Positions 45,158 through 53,019 of a DNA stretch of 64,000 bases are shown here, piece by piece; position 1 is the stretch's first letter, and each line of letters begins with the position of its first letter. This DNA comes from Bradyrhizobium acaciae. Its GTDB lineage: Bacteria; Pseudomonadota; Alphaproteobacteria; Rhizobiales; Xanthobacteraceae. Position numbers and translations under genes: made by a program. The stretch lies in NCBI RefSeq assembly GCF_020889785.1, contig NZ_JACMYK010000009.1, forward strand, positions 55,416 through 119,415, written 5' to 3'. Under the pieces are notes generated by a model. That model ran no database searches. It saw nothing but the letters and a program-made list of their open reading frames with translations, and had not been told where the DNA came from.

Positions 45158-48100
45158 TCAGAACTCTGGCGCGCCTTGCTGCAACGCTAGCTGATGGACT
45201 TGAACCCGGCTGAGAAGGGCTGGCGTACTGCTTGCGAGAAAGACCTTCGCCGGCGTGTCGTATCCTTTGCGCACGGCCGTGCCGAGACATTCGACGACTT
45301 GACGGTTCAGCTCTTGCTGCTCGTGGTCAACCTCCTTGGCGACGTGCGCCACCAGTCCTACTATGAACGAAAGACCCCGCGGCACTACAGTTCCGACAAG
45401 CTCGCGCGCCCTTGGGCACGTTTTCTCAGCGTCATCGCCAGAATCGGGATTGCCGCCCAACGCTCTTTCCACGTCGCAAAGGGGTTTGCCGCTGATCCAG
45501 GCGATGAGGCCAGGCAGTATTAACGCGACTATCTCGGCAGTGAGCTGCGCGTCCCGCTTTCGACCGCATGATGCCATGAGCGATCGACTGACCCCACCCA
45601 GCAGCCAGTGGCGGGCATCGTCGTCGGCGGTTAGCCAATCGATTGTCCAGGTGAGCCAACCCCTAATCGTCGCGGGCAAAGAGCCGGCGCCGTCGGCAAT
45701 TCTCTTTCGGAGCCGGAGCAGCAGGTTCATTGACAATCCGCTCTGGGAGGCAAGTTCCGCAATCGTATTGTCGACCTCTCCTGGCGCATCCAGTGCAATC
45801 GCCTTCTTGAGATCGATAATTTTGGCTTCGAATTCAGCCTCTGACTCGCGCTTTCGTGCAGCGAACGCCCCGAATGACTTTCGAAGGTCAAAAAGGACGT
45901 TGGGCTCCTCTGCTCCTTCGGCCTCGCGGAGGGCCGCCATGCGATTGACGACGTAGCGGACATCGGGATCGACAGTTTGACCTTGCATGAGCCTGTCGAG
46001 CACGATCTCAAGCGGATCGGAGATCACCACGCAACGATCATCTTCCGGAAGGATCGACTTCAGCTTTTCTATTACTTTCCATCCTAATGGTTGGCCTCGG
46101 GAGAAGCTGATAATTGGTTCAGGAATCAGAAGGACGACGCCATTGGCGAGATGGCCGGCTCGACCTGCTCTAGCGGCAGCATTTAGGATCTCATGTGCCT
46201 CGAGATCGGCGCGACCTTTTTGTTCGGCGTCGGCGCGCTTATCGCCAGCTAGAACCGCCAACTGGGCAGGAAGGTTGAGGCCCTGGGCGAGTGTCGGTGT
46301 TGCGACGATGACCTTTGCACCGTTGGCCCGCTTGAACGTTCGCTCGGCTAGGTCGCGTTCGAGACGAAGCATGGCCGAGTTATGAGGAACGGCAATTGCC
46401 GGTTTCGGAAGCAGAGAATGCTTCAGATCTCCGAGTTCCGCTTCGAGCGCTTCCCAGCGTTCTTGCTCGGCTTCTGTGACGTCGGCCTTCTCGCTGAGTT
46501 GGGCCGATATGTCGGCTGCGACCGAGACCGCATCGTTCTTCGTATTGACGAAGACGATGGATTTTAGGCCGCTCCGGGCAGCAGAGATGGCCATCTTGGC
46601 GGCGACGTGATTGGCATTCGGCTTTAGCCTGAGCGGGCCATACTTGATGTCGCCGGCAAGTTCGACAGGAGTATCGAGCACCTGTGTCATAATGCAGTGA
46701 GCACTCTTCTGGCCTAGCCAGTTGTGTTGCAAACCCCAGATTGCCCACGGGTGCGCGTGGAGTTGCCTTTCAGCGGCCGCGCGCAGCCCCTTGGCCTTTT
46801 TTCCCTTCCTATGATTCTCGGCCGACTGGGCGGCCATCGCGGCCTTTTTGGAAGCGTCGAGCTCCTCGTCCTTGTAAATCACTACGCCGCGTGCTTGTCG
46901 GCTCGGCTTCCACAGCAGATCAACACATACGCAGTCCCGTCCGCTGAGTTGCTTGATCCATTCGGCGAACTCTGCGCCGTTCTTGAGCATCGCAGAAAGG
47001 AAAAGGAAATCGGCGTCGGGAGCGATGTGATTGAATCCGAGGACGCATAGCATACCGTCGAGCGCACGCCGGACCTTGCCCGACTGAGGGCTCAAAAGGT
47101 GACATTCGTCAAAGACTAGAAGCCCGACGTCGGAAAAAGCATCGGGCGCAAAGGAGAGCATCGCGAGGCAACGCTCCGGCGTCATCACTTCGATTTCCCT
47201 TAGCTGCGCATCGAGCTGGAAGAGGAGATCGAAGTCGCTGGAGACCACTGAACCGAGGATTTCCTGCGGAAAGATCTCTTGCAGATCACCAGTAAGCTGC
47301 TCGACGAGCGCATGCGTCGGAGCAAGAAACACAACCTTCTTCCCACGGGCGAGCACGCCTGCCAATTTCAGCGAAGAGACCGTGGTCTTTCCTGCGCCGG
47401 TCGGAAGGACGACGACTGCAGACTTCCCGGTCTGGTAGAAGCCATCCGCGATCGCCGCACGGTGATTCGGCCATACGAACGGGAACGCGCTTGCTCTCGC
47501 GTGGATCCACGTTTCCCAGAATTTTTTGTCAGCGCCATCGGGAGGAGGCAAGTCCGCGAGCGCAGCCCTGGCGTTGCCGTCATGGGTGGCGATCAAGAGT
47601 GCGGCAAGGTGATGCGGTCCGGCATACGCATTCAGGATGTTTCCGCCGAGCAAATCGCTGTGTTGATCGTCTATAACGGCTGAAAGCTGCAGCACGCGTT
47701 GGAATGCGGCTCGCGCCGTATCGAAGCGTCCGATGACTGGTTGCGGCATTGGACGACCAAGAAAACGAGCGGCAAGCATCTCGATGCCGACAATGAGAGC
47801 CTCCAGCAGCGCTGCAAGCGCTTGATCGTCTAGGCTGATCCCTCGGCGCGTTGCGCGCCACCGTGATGCTCGCTGGTAGATGCGGTCGAGCTGGCCGCGC
47901 GCCAAGTCGGCGATATTCTCGGACAGAATGGTCGCCTCGTAACTCTGTCCCTCACGACGAGGAACGATCTGCGCGGCGGCTTCATTCGCGTCCGCATATT
48001 GTTCAGCAGCGAGAAAGAGCAAAGCAGCAGCGATCGTCGGGTCGGCGCGGTCCCTGTCGATATTAGCGACTATGACCGGACCGTCAGGTGTGGCCGCTTG

Positions 48101-48382
48101 CCGGCGTGCGAGGATTTGCTGAGCCGTTCCAGCTACGAATGCGGCTGCCCTGCGCAGATCGCCTTCGGTTTCAAGTGATGTGACCAGTTCGTAAGTGTCT
48201 GAAATGCGCTCCAGCGTCCATCCGCTTTCATCATCGTCAGCAGCGCCAGGCCCGGCGGCACTCAACCTTGCCGATACTAAATTGGCGTAATGCATTGTCA
48301 GCAATGCCGGGATGTTCTCCGGATCCAAGCCCGGAACAGGTGGTGCTGATCGGAGAAGTTGAGCCGTGGCAGCATCGAACAT
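45158..48382 (-). CDS. SF2 DEAD/DEAH-type helicase of a two-gene defence module
   Basis: A 1074-residue superfamily-2 helicase. The first 290 residues are a helical N-terminal domain. RecA-like domain 1 has Walker A VVVLPTGAGKTTVSSLKLAG (about 327), FLAPTHALVEQL and the DExH box VFDECHLL (about 421), with FLSAMLKNG as motif III. Domain 2 has SIVFVNTKNDAVSVA, VIVATPTLAQGLNLPA and AAARAGRAGHLANG (motif VI, RAGR). The helical C-terminal third is undefined. Its ATG overlaps the stop of the upstream nuclease-like gene by one base (TGATG), so they are co-translated. The architecture resembles HamB of Hachiman and AbpB: a helicase that controls its partner nuclease. Direct family membership was not verified. 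Confidence 0.85.
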   Translation of the reverse strand: MFDAATAQLLRSAPPVPGLDPENIPALLTMHYANLVSARLSAAGPGAADDDESGWTLERISDTYELVTSLETEGDLRRAAAFVAGTAQQILARRQAATPDGPVIVANIDRDRADPTIAAALLFLAAEQYADANEAAAQIVPRREGQSYEATILSENIADLARGQLDRIYQRASRWRATRRGISLDDQALAALLEALIVGIEMLAARFLGRPMPQPVIGRFDTARAAFQRVLQLSAVIDDQHSDLLGGNILNAYAGPHHLAALLIATHDGNARAALADLPPPDGADKKFWETWIHARASAFPFVWPNHRAAIADGFYQTGKSAVVVLPTGAGKTTVSSLKLAGVLARGKKVVFLAPTHALVEQLTGDLQEIFPQEILGSVVSSDFDLLFQLDAQLREIEVMTPERCLAMLSFAPDAFSDVGLLVFDECHLLSPQSGKVRRALDGMLCVLGFNHIAPDADFLFLSAMLKNGAEFAEWIKQLSGRDCVCVDLLWKPSRQARGVVIYKDEELDASKKAAMAAQSAENHRKGKKAKGLRAAAERQLHAHPWAIWGLQHNWLGQKSAHCIMTQVLDTPVELAGDIKYGPLRLKPNANHVAAKMAISAARSGLKSIVFVNTKNDAVSVAADISAQLSEKADVTEAEQERWEALEAELGDLKHSLLPKPAIAVPHNSAMLRLERDLAERTFKRANGAKVIVATPTLAQGLNLPAQLAVLAGDKRADAEQKGRADLEAHEILNAAARAGRAGHLANGVVLLIPEPIISFSRGQPLGWKVIEKLKSILPEDDRCVVISDPLEIVLDRLMQGQTVDPDVRYVVNRMAALREAEGAEEPNVLFDLRKSFGAFAARKRESEAEFEAKIIDLKKAIALDAPGEVDNTIAELASQSGLSMNLLLRLRKRIADGAGSLPATIRGWLTWTIDWLTADDDARHWLLGGVSRSLMASCGRKRDAQLTAEIVALILPGLIAWISGKPLCDVERALGGNPDSGDDAEKTCPRARELVGTVVPRGLSFIVGLVAHVAKEVDHEQQELNRQVVECLGTAVRKGYDTPAKVFLASSTPALLSRVQVHQLALQQGAPEF

Positions 48383-49260
48383 CAGGATTCCTCCGTCTCT
48401 AGCTCGTCGAGATAGGCGATCGCGCGCAAAGCAAGGGTATCAAACCAGGCGCGGACCTTTCCTTCGATAATCAGGCTGGCCCCGACCCGGCGGTCCTGCG
48501 TCAAGCCATCGAGGGCGTCGTACCCCTTGAAAAGCTTCCGCCGCTCGGGCTGGCTATCTTGCTCCTTAGGCAGCGCGAAAGCGGCGCGGTAGCGTCGCTG
48601 AGTACGATCCATAACGTTTGCCGCCAGCTTCGCGGCTGCACCTTCATCGATGCCACTCATGCGCAACAGTGCGGACGCCGTGGCAACCAATTCCGCAGCG
48701 CGCTTGTTTTTGTGGCGGTCGAGGAATGCAGGGATGACTTTTTGGAGGAACATGTCCCTGGGGTTGTCAGTGCATTTGTCCTCGAAGATCGTCGTCATGG
48801 CGACTTTTGACTTGTCGTGAGCCAGCTCGATCATAAGGCCATCCAGACCCTGGGACGTGGCGCTCACATGCGGGTCCTTCAGCAGCACGTCCTTGCCGTA
48901 GACTTGCCGCGCTGCGATCCACGAAATCGCTTCAAAGATGAATCCGTCGCGCTGCCACAGGGGATAGCCGGTTCGCGGGGCTTTGCCGTCTTCCTGAACG
49001 GTCATTCTGACCCGCGCTTCTTGGCGCAGATCGGTATCAGAAAAGGCCGGGGAGGCCGGAAGGAGCTCCCGGAGGATGTAGGCAGCGTAGGCCGCCTGGC
49101 CCATTGCAATGATGGCGAGTAGCTTCGCCAGGCCAGTTTCATCATACACAGTCCACCGGTCGCCAACGCACTGAGCGTCGATCGAGACGGTTTGGATGGA
49201 CAAAGGTAGCGATGCCTTTGCATGCGTGATTGACGACTCTGTTTCGACCACGTCGACCAT
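48382..49260 (-). CDS. PD-(D/E)xK-like nuclease, HamA/AbpA-type partner of the helicase
   Basis: A 292-residue protein. The segment ATSQGLDGLMIELAHDKSKV followed by TTIFEDKCTDNPRDMF (about 140-165) has the spacing of a PD-(D/E)xK nuclease core: Asp in LDG, then Glu and Lys in FEDK at the end of the next strand. The HamA (DUF1837) effector of Hachiman has the same kind of core and gene order, nuclease before helicase. Helical stretches rich in Ala follow. It is translationally coupled to the helicase. The ATG at 49260 lacks a strong ribosome-binding site. The nuclease assignment rests on this motif only; a non-catalytic adaptor is possible. Confidence 0.65.
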   Translation of the reverse strand: MVDVVETESSITHAKASLPLSIQTVSIDAQCVGDRWTVYDETGLAKLLAIIAMGQAAYAAYILRELLPASPAFSDTDLRQEARVRMTVQEDGKAPRTGYPLWQRDGFIFEAISWIAARQVYGKDVLLKDPHVSATSQGLDGLMIELAHDKSKVAMTTIFEDKCTDNPRDMFLQKVIPAFLDRHKNKRAAELVATASALLRMSGIDEGAAAKLAANVMDRTQRRYRAAFALPKEQDSQPERRKLFKGYDALDGLTQDRRVGASLIIEGKVRAWFDTLALRAIAYLDELETEES

Positions 49261-49636
49261 GTGTTTAGTGCGCCCCCGAGCGGATCAGCAGAAAATTCGT
49301 GTCTTCACTTTAGTGATATCCATGTGCAAGTCAGAAAATATAGATATCTCGCGTGCGCAGGCTCCCTGGTGGCAGTTCACGCGGAGCGCGGGCCTGCATC
49401 ATGATTTCGAACCGGGTCGCCGGCCGTGCGGCAGGGGAAAGGCCACCCGAGCGCAAAGATGAGAGCTCAAGTCCCACCGCATCGATGTGGTATCTGCAGG
49501 TGCAGGACGAAGGGGCGGCATCCTATTCCAGTTGAACAGTTGGTCTTGGTCGGGACTTCTTGGTCGGGACTTGGCTCGGCACGAACGGCGTATTGTTGAT
49601 AGCGCTCGCTCGAGGCTCGTCGCAAGCGGAGAGAAG
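49261..49636. other. Divergent intergenic region
   Basis: About 380 bp between the nuclease-helicase operon (minus) and the dyad of the kinase/radical-SAM operon (plus). No gene is supported. It should hold the nuclease promoter; an AT-rich stretch lies near 49295-49345. Confidence 0.45.
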
Positions 49637-49652
49637 CTAGGGAAATCCCTAG
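49637..49652. promoter_or_regulatory. lux-box-like dyad CTAGGGAAATCCCTAG
   Basis: The most symmetric copy of the window-wide motif: arms CTAGGGA and TCCCTAG around AA. It is 226 bp before the kinase ATG and 25 bp before a small plus-strand frame. Confidence 0.65.
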
Positions 49653-49676
49653 TTCGCCGAGCGGGCGGTTGGCGCG

Positions 49677-49799
49677 ATGATGGCTGGGATTCGTATTGGC
49701 CAGCGTCATTCGGTGCGCATTCACCCGCAGGGATCGACAGTTGTCGAGTTGGCTACGGAGGGGGGCGATCGGAGCGTCGGGTCGACCATTACTTTGTGA
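49677..49799 (+). CDS. Possible 40-residue peptide or leader
   Basis: ATG-ATG opens a 40-codon frame (MMAGIRIGQRHSVRIHPQGS...) ending TGA at 49799. It lies between the dyad at 49637 and a three-gene operon with a B12-radical SAM enzyme, so a precursor peptide or leader is conceivable. There is no good ribosome-binding site and no known precursor motif; a start site 42 bases from the dyad would fall just inside it. Low confidence. Confidence 0.15.
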   Translation: MMAGIRIGQRHSVRIHPQGSTVVELATEGGDRSVGSTITL

Positions 49800-49877
49800 C
49801 GTGGCGAGCGTTTCGCCAGCAATCGAGATGCTGACGATCGTGCAGATATGCGCCGGGATGGGACGGAGTTGGGCGCG

Positions 49878-50504
49878 ATGATGGATTGCGGCTCTGACTA
49901 CGAGAAACAATGGCTGCCGATAATCGCATTGGAGGGGCCGAGCGGCATTGGAAAAACGACGCTGTTGCGAGCGACTGCGGAACGGCTCACGCGAGCGGCT
50001 ATTCCCGTCGAGATGGCGAGCAATAATGACAGCGGCCGTTGGCACCCTGTCATCAGAGATCTGGCCGCCCATCCCGATCGTGCGCTCACGCTTGCGCTAG
50101 CCACTGCGGCGGCAAGAGCCGAGCTCCGAGAGGGCGCTCGCCGGCCTCTGCTATGCGACCGATACGTCCTGTCGACCTTGGTCTATCAGCGCTTTGCGGG
50201 ACTACCGATCGATTATCTCTATTCGATCAATCGTCCTCTGCTTTCGGCATCCGTCACGATCGTTCTGCGGCTCGGGGCTGACGAGCTGACCGAGCGCCGA
50301 CGAGGGCGGCCCAGGAAGTCCGACTTCTTCAAGGATCGGCTGGACATAAACCGAGAAATCGAACTCTACGATGAGGGTTCGGCGCTGCTCGAGCAGAACG
50401 GGCATCATGTAAGTGTTGTGGATGCGTCAGCGGACGAGAATACCATCGCGGACCGCCTTTCGGCTGAGCTCACCTCTTCATTGGCGAAGTTTCGCCTCGC
50501 ATGA
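49878..50504 (+). CDS. Thymidylate-kinase-like P-loop nucleoside monophosphate kinase
   Basis: A 208-residue kinase of the dTMP kinase fold. P-loop ALEGPSGIGKTTLLRATAER (about 20-30), the substrate motif LLCDRYVLSTLVYQRFAGLP (DR-Y, about 94) and a basic LID-like segment RRRGRPRKSDFFKDR are visible. It is too divergent to be the housekeeping tmk, lacking the usual ALAS-type details. The ATG at 49878 has CGGAG ahead; an ATG at 49848 is possible. Its stop overlaps the start of the radical SAM gene (ATGA). In this setting it may phosphorylate an unusual nucleotide or a non-nucleotide substrate; the sequence does not say. Confidence 0.75.
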   Translation: MMDCGSDYEKQWLPIIALEGPSGIGKTTLLRATAERLTRAAIPVEMASNNDSGRWHPVIRDLAAHPDRALTLALATAAARAELREGARRPLLCDRYVLSTLVYQRFAGLPIDYLYSINRPLLSASVTIVLRLGADELTERRRGRPRKSDFFKDRLDINREIELYDEGSALLEQNGHHVSVVDASADENTIADRLSAELTSSLAKFRLA

Positions 50505-51904
50505 AACCTGATCGGAAGGTCACCGCTGGCGCCGACCTCCTGTTGGTCAATTCGCCATTGAAGAACTACGACCTTTCACCGCGCAGGAACGACTTCACGC
50601 TACCGACCCTTGGGTTGGGCTACATCGCAACCTGCGCAGAGCAGGCGGGGTTGACAGTTGACGTCTTGGATGCCGAGGCCCTTGGCCTTGGTTTGTCCAA
50701 AATTGCGGCGCTCATCAATGAGGCTAGGCCGCGATGGGTCGGATTGAATTTGCTTGCGCCGACCTACGTCCACAGCGTCAAGCTGATGCAGCTTCTAGAT
50801 CCCGGTATCTCGGTGATGCTGGGCGGCCACCAAGCCAAAGCTATGCCGCGCGCCATCCTAGAAGACGTGCGGATTCCACGGATAGACGCCTTGGTGCTTG
50901 GCGAGGCAGAGACCCGCGTGCCTCGATTGCTGGCCGACCTCAAGACCAGGCGCGAACTGCCGGCGGTGTATTGGCGCGAGGCTGGCCGGGCGATCATGCC
51001 TGTTGTTCGGGCAAAAGATCCGCTTCTTCTCGCGCCAGACCTGGATGCAATGCCGCTGTTGGACCGCAGATTCCTGCAGCAGGATCCCTACATGGACGGC
51101 AGTGTTCTGGAATCGGCAATGGTGGCCTCGCGGGGATGCCCCTTCGACTGCTCGTTTTGCGGAGCGGCGATCAGCAGCAACCCAGATGTGACGGTGCGGA
51201 TGCGCCGACCGGAGGGCCTCATGGCCGAAGTCCGGCAGCTCAGATCCTTATACGGCGTGCAAAGGATCAGGTTCGTGGACGACCTCTTCCTGGCGAACAG
51301 GCGATTGATACGAACGACCCTGAAGGCGTTCATCGACGAATCTCTCGACATGAGCTGGGATGCAACGGGGCGGATCAACGTGTTGGCCTCGGCGGCAGAT
51401 GACCTACTGGCGTTGATGTCCGAGGCTGGCTGCCGGGAAGTGGCGCTCGGCATCGAAACAGGGAGCGATCGCCTGCTTTCGCATGTCGACAAGAAGATCA
51501 ACGTGGCCCAGGTCATCCAAGCCGTGGTCCGGCTTTGCCGCAGGGGAATCCACGTTAAGGGATACTTCATACTTGGGCTGCCTACTGAGATGCGCGGCGA
51601 ACACCAGGCGACCTTGGATCTGATCAGACGACTTTGGGATCTGACCGAGGGATTACCTGGCTGTTTTCGTTGCAGCGTTTTTGAGTACCGGCCTTATCCG
51701 GGCACGCCAGATTGGCAGCGATTGGTTGGGGCTGGGTATTCGCCGGAAGCCATGCTGAAATACGCGGACAGTCTCGATGATGAGGCGTTCTCAGCCGATC
51801 GGGACGAGTTCAATTTTTCGACCGGCCTTCAGTTCGGCGAAGTACCCGTGGCCACGGTGAGGCAGAACCTGGCGGCGATCATGCGGGAGCAGCGACGACG
51901 ATGA
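50501..51904 (+). CDS. B12-binding-type radical SAM enzyme
   Basis: A 467-residue protein. The N-terminal 160 residues have the layout of a cobalamin-binding domain (LGLGYIATCAEQAGLTVDVL, WVGLNLLAPTYVHSVKLMQL, VMLGGHQAKAMP), although the DxHxxG motif is not obvious, so B12 may be base-off or not bound. The radical SAM core has the cluster motif ASRGCPFDCSFCGAA (CxxxCxxC), the SAM motif RIRFVDDLFL and EVALGIETGSDRLL, then GIHVKGYFILGLPTE. Such enzymes methylate or rearrange unreactive carbons in natural products and cofactors. Start and stop overlap both neighbours by four bases, so kinase, radical SAM and UDG-like protein are made together. Confidence 0.88.
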   Translation: MKPDRKVTAGADLLLVNSPLKNYDLSPRRNDFTLPTLGLGYIATCAEQAGLTVDVLDAEALGLGLSKIAALINEARPRWVGLNLLAPTYVHSVKLMQLLDPGISVMLGGHQAKAMPRAILEDVRIPRIDALVLGEAETRVPRLLADLKTRRELPAVYWREAGRAIMPVVRAKDPLLLAPDLDAMPLLDRRFLQQDPYMDGSVLESAMVASRGCPFDCSFCGAAISSNPDVTVRMRRPEGLMAEVRQLRSLYGVQRIRFVDDLFLANRRLIRTTLKAFIDESLDMSWDATGRINVLASAADDLLALMSEAGCREVALGIETGSDRLLSHVDKKINVAQVIQAVVRLCRRGIHVKGYFILGLPTEMRGEHQATLDLIRRLWDLTEGLPGCFRCSVFEYRPYPGTPDWQRLVGAGYSPEAMLKYADSLDDEAFSADRDEFNFSTGLQFGEVPVATVRQNLAAIMREQRRR

Positions 51905-52404
51905 GAAGAAAAACTTCGGTTCTGTTTCTGGGTCCGTGCAGGAAGTTCGATCCAGCAACTGATAAGCCTTTCCCGGCTTTCTCACCAAGTTCTCGTTCCG
52001 GCAAGTTTCTGCGTGGTGCCATCGAGGCGGCCGGCTTGCCGAAGACGGTGTCGATCTCCTTTGACAACGTCATCCCCCGTGCGCTGTTCGACAAACAGGG
52101 CCGCGAGCGCTACCCCTCATGTGCCGAACTCGTCGACGAGCTCGAGCGTCATGAGCTTTGGCGCCTTGGAGATTCCGACGTTGTGATTGGATTGAGCTCC
52201 ATTGTGGGTGATGCACTGATACGAGTGAAAAACACGAGATCGGCCGCAGGAGAGAAGTCGGGGCCGCGGCTGGTGCGGTTGGAACACCCCTCGTTCATCA
52301 TGCGACGTCCGTTGCGGGAGCGAACGGACTACATCAAGCGGCTCGGCGACTGCATAGATAGCATGGCTCGTCGTGCATCAATGGCTCGATCAGCTGCAAC
52401 TTAG
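51901..52404 (+). CDS. Uracil-DNA-glycosylase-fold-like protein
   Basis: A 167-residue protein. The order of motifs follows the UDG fold: FSPSSRSGKFLRGAIEAAGL, then SISFDNVIPRAL (the Asn-containing strand), CAELVDELERHELWRLGD, VVIGLSSIVGDAL, and a late LVRLEHPSFIMRRP (HPS, the catalytic-loop position). The water-activating motif at the N-terminus (GLGPCRKFDPATDKP-like, LFLGPCRKFDPATD here) differs from standard UDGs, so base excision is uncertain; UDG-fold proteins also serve as base hydrolases in other pathways. It is coupled to the radical SAM gene by ATGA overlap. Together with a nucleotide-type kinase this points to nucleoside chemistry. Confidence 0.6.
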   Translation: MRRKTSVLFLGPCRKFDPATDKPFPAFSPSSRSGKFLRGAIEAAGLPKTVSISFDNVIPRALFDKQGRERYPSCAELVDELERHELWRLGDSDVVIGLSSIVGDALIRVKNTRSAAGEKSGPRLVRLEHPSFIMRRPLRERTDYIKRLGDCIDSMARRASMARSAAT

Positions 52405-53019
52405 CCGCTTGAGCTCCTGTACTCAGATCGCCTCCTCCTCTGAACCCGTTCAGGGTCGTCGCAGCAATACAGAGCCCCAGGGATCTCCGCTGGACCAACC
52501 CATCCCGGGGAGCCGCCTACAGAACAGGGCGCAATCTGATCGAGGTCAGATCTTAAGCCACCATCTGCTTTGCCGAGCGGCAAAGCCCTACGAGTGCGGT
52601 AATCGAAGAGGACGGCTCGATCTTAGCGAACCGAAATTCGTGATTACCTGCGGTCAATTGCGAACTGATAAAGGCCCACAAAACTGGCGTGTGCGTGTGA
52701 GCAGCCGCTGTCGGCCGTGCTGGCCTGCCTTGTGCGGATAGCGAGACCGCTTGCTGTCGGCTAGGCGCCGCCTGACAGGACGGCAGTCCCTGAAATCTGT
52801 TCGGATCGTCCCGTGCCCCAATCCAGAGGCTGCGATTCGCGATTTTGTCGGCCGCGGCTAACGGCAGGGCCGCTTTCATGAAATCGGCTGTGCACCCGTG
52901 ATCGGTGTGAGTATTGCCGGTTCGGTGCCACCTCGAAACTACCATTTTTGGTAGGTCCGTTCAGGCCAGGTCTGAGTTAGGTGGGCGGAGCCGTTCTCAA
53001 CCCGCTTCGTCCAGCATGA
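52405..53019. other. Intergenic with a small palindrome
   Basis: No supported gene in about 600 bp. A minus-strand frame at 52553-52945 is not convincing. CTACCATTTTTGGTAG at 52939-52954 is a 6-bp inverted repeat with a 4-base spacer, about 80 bp before the aminotransferase frame, and could be an operator. Confidence 0.4.
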
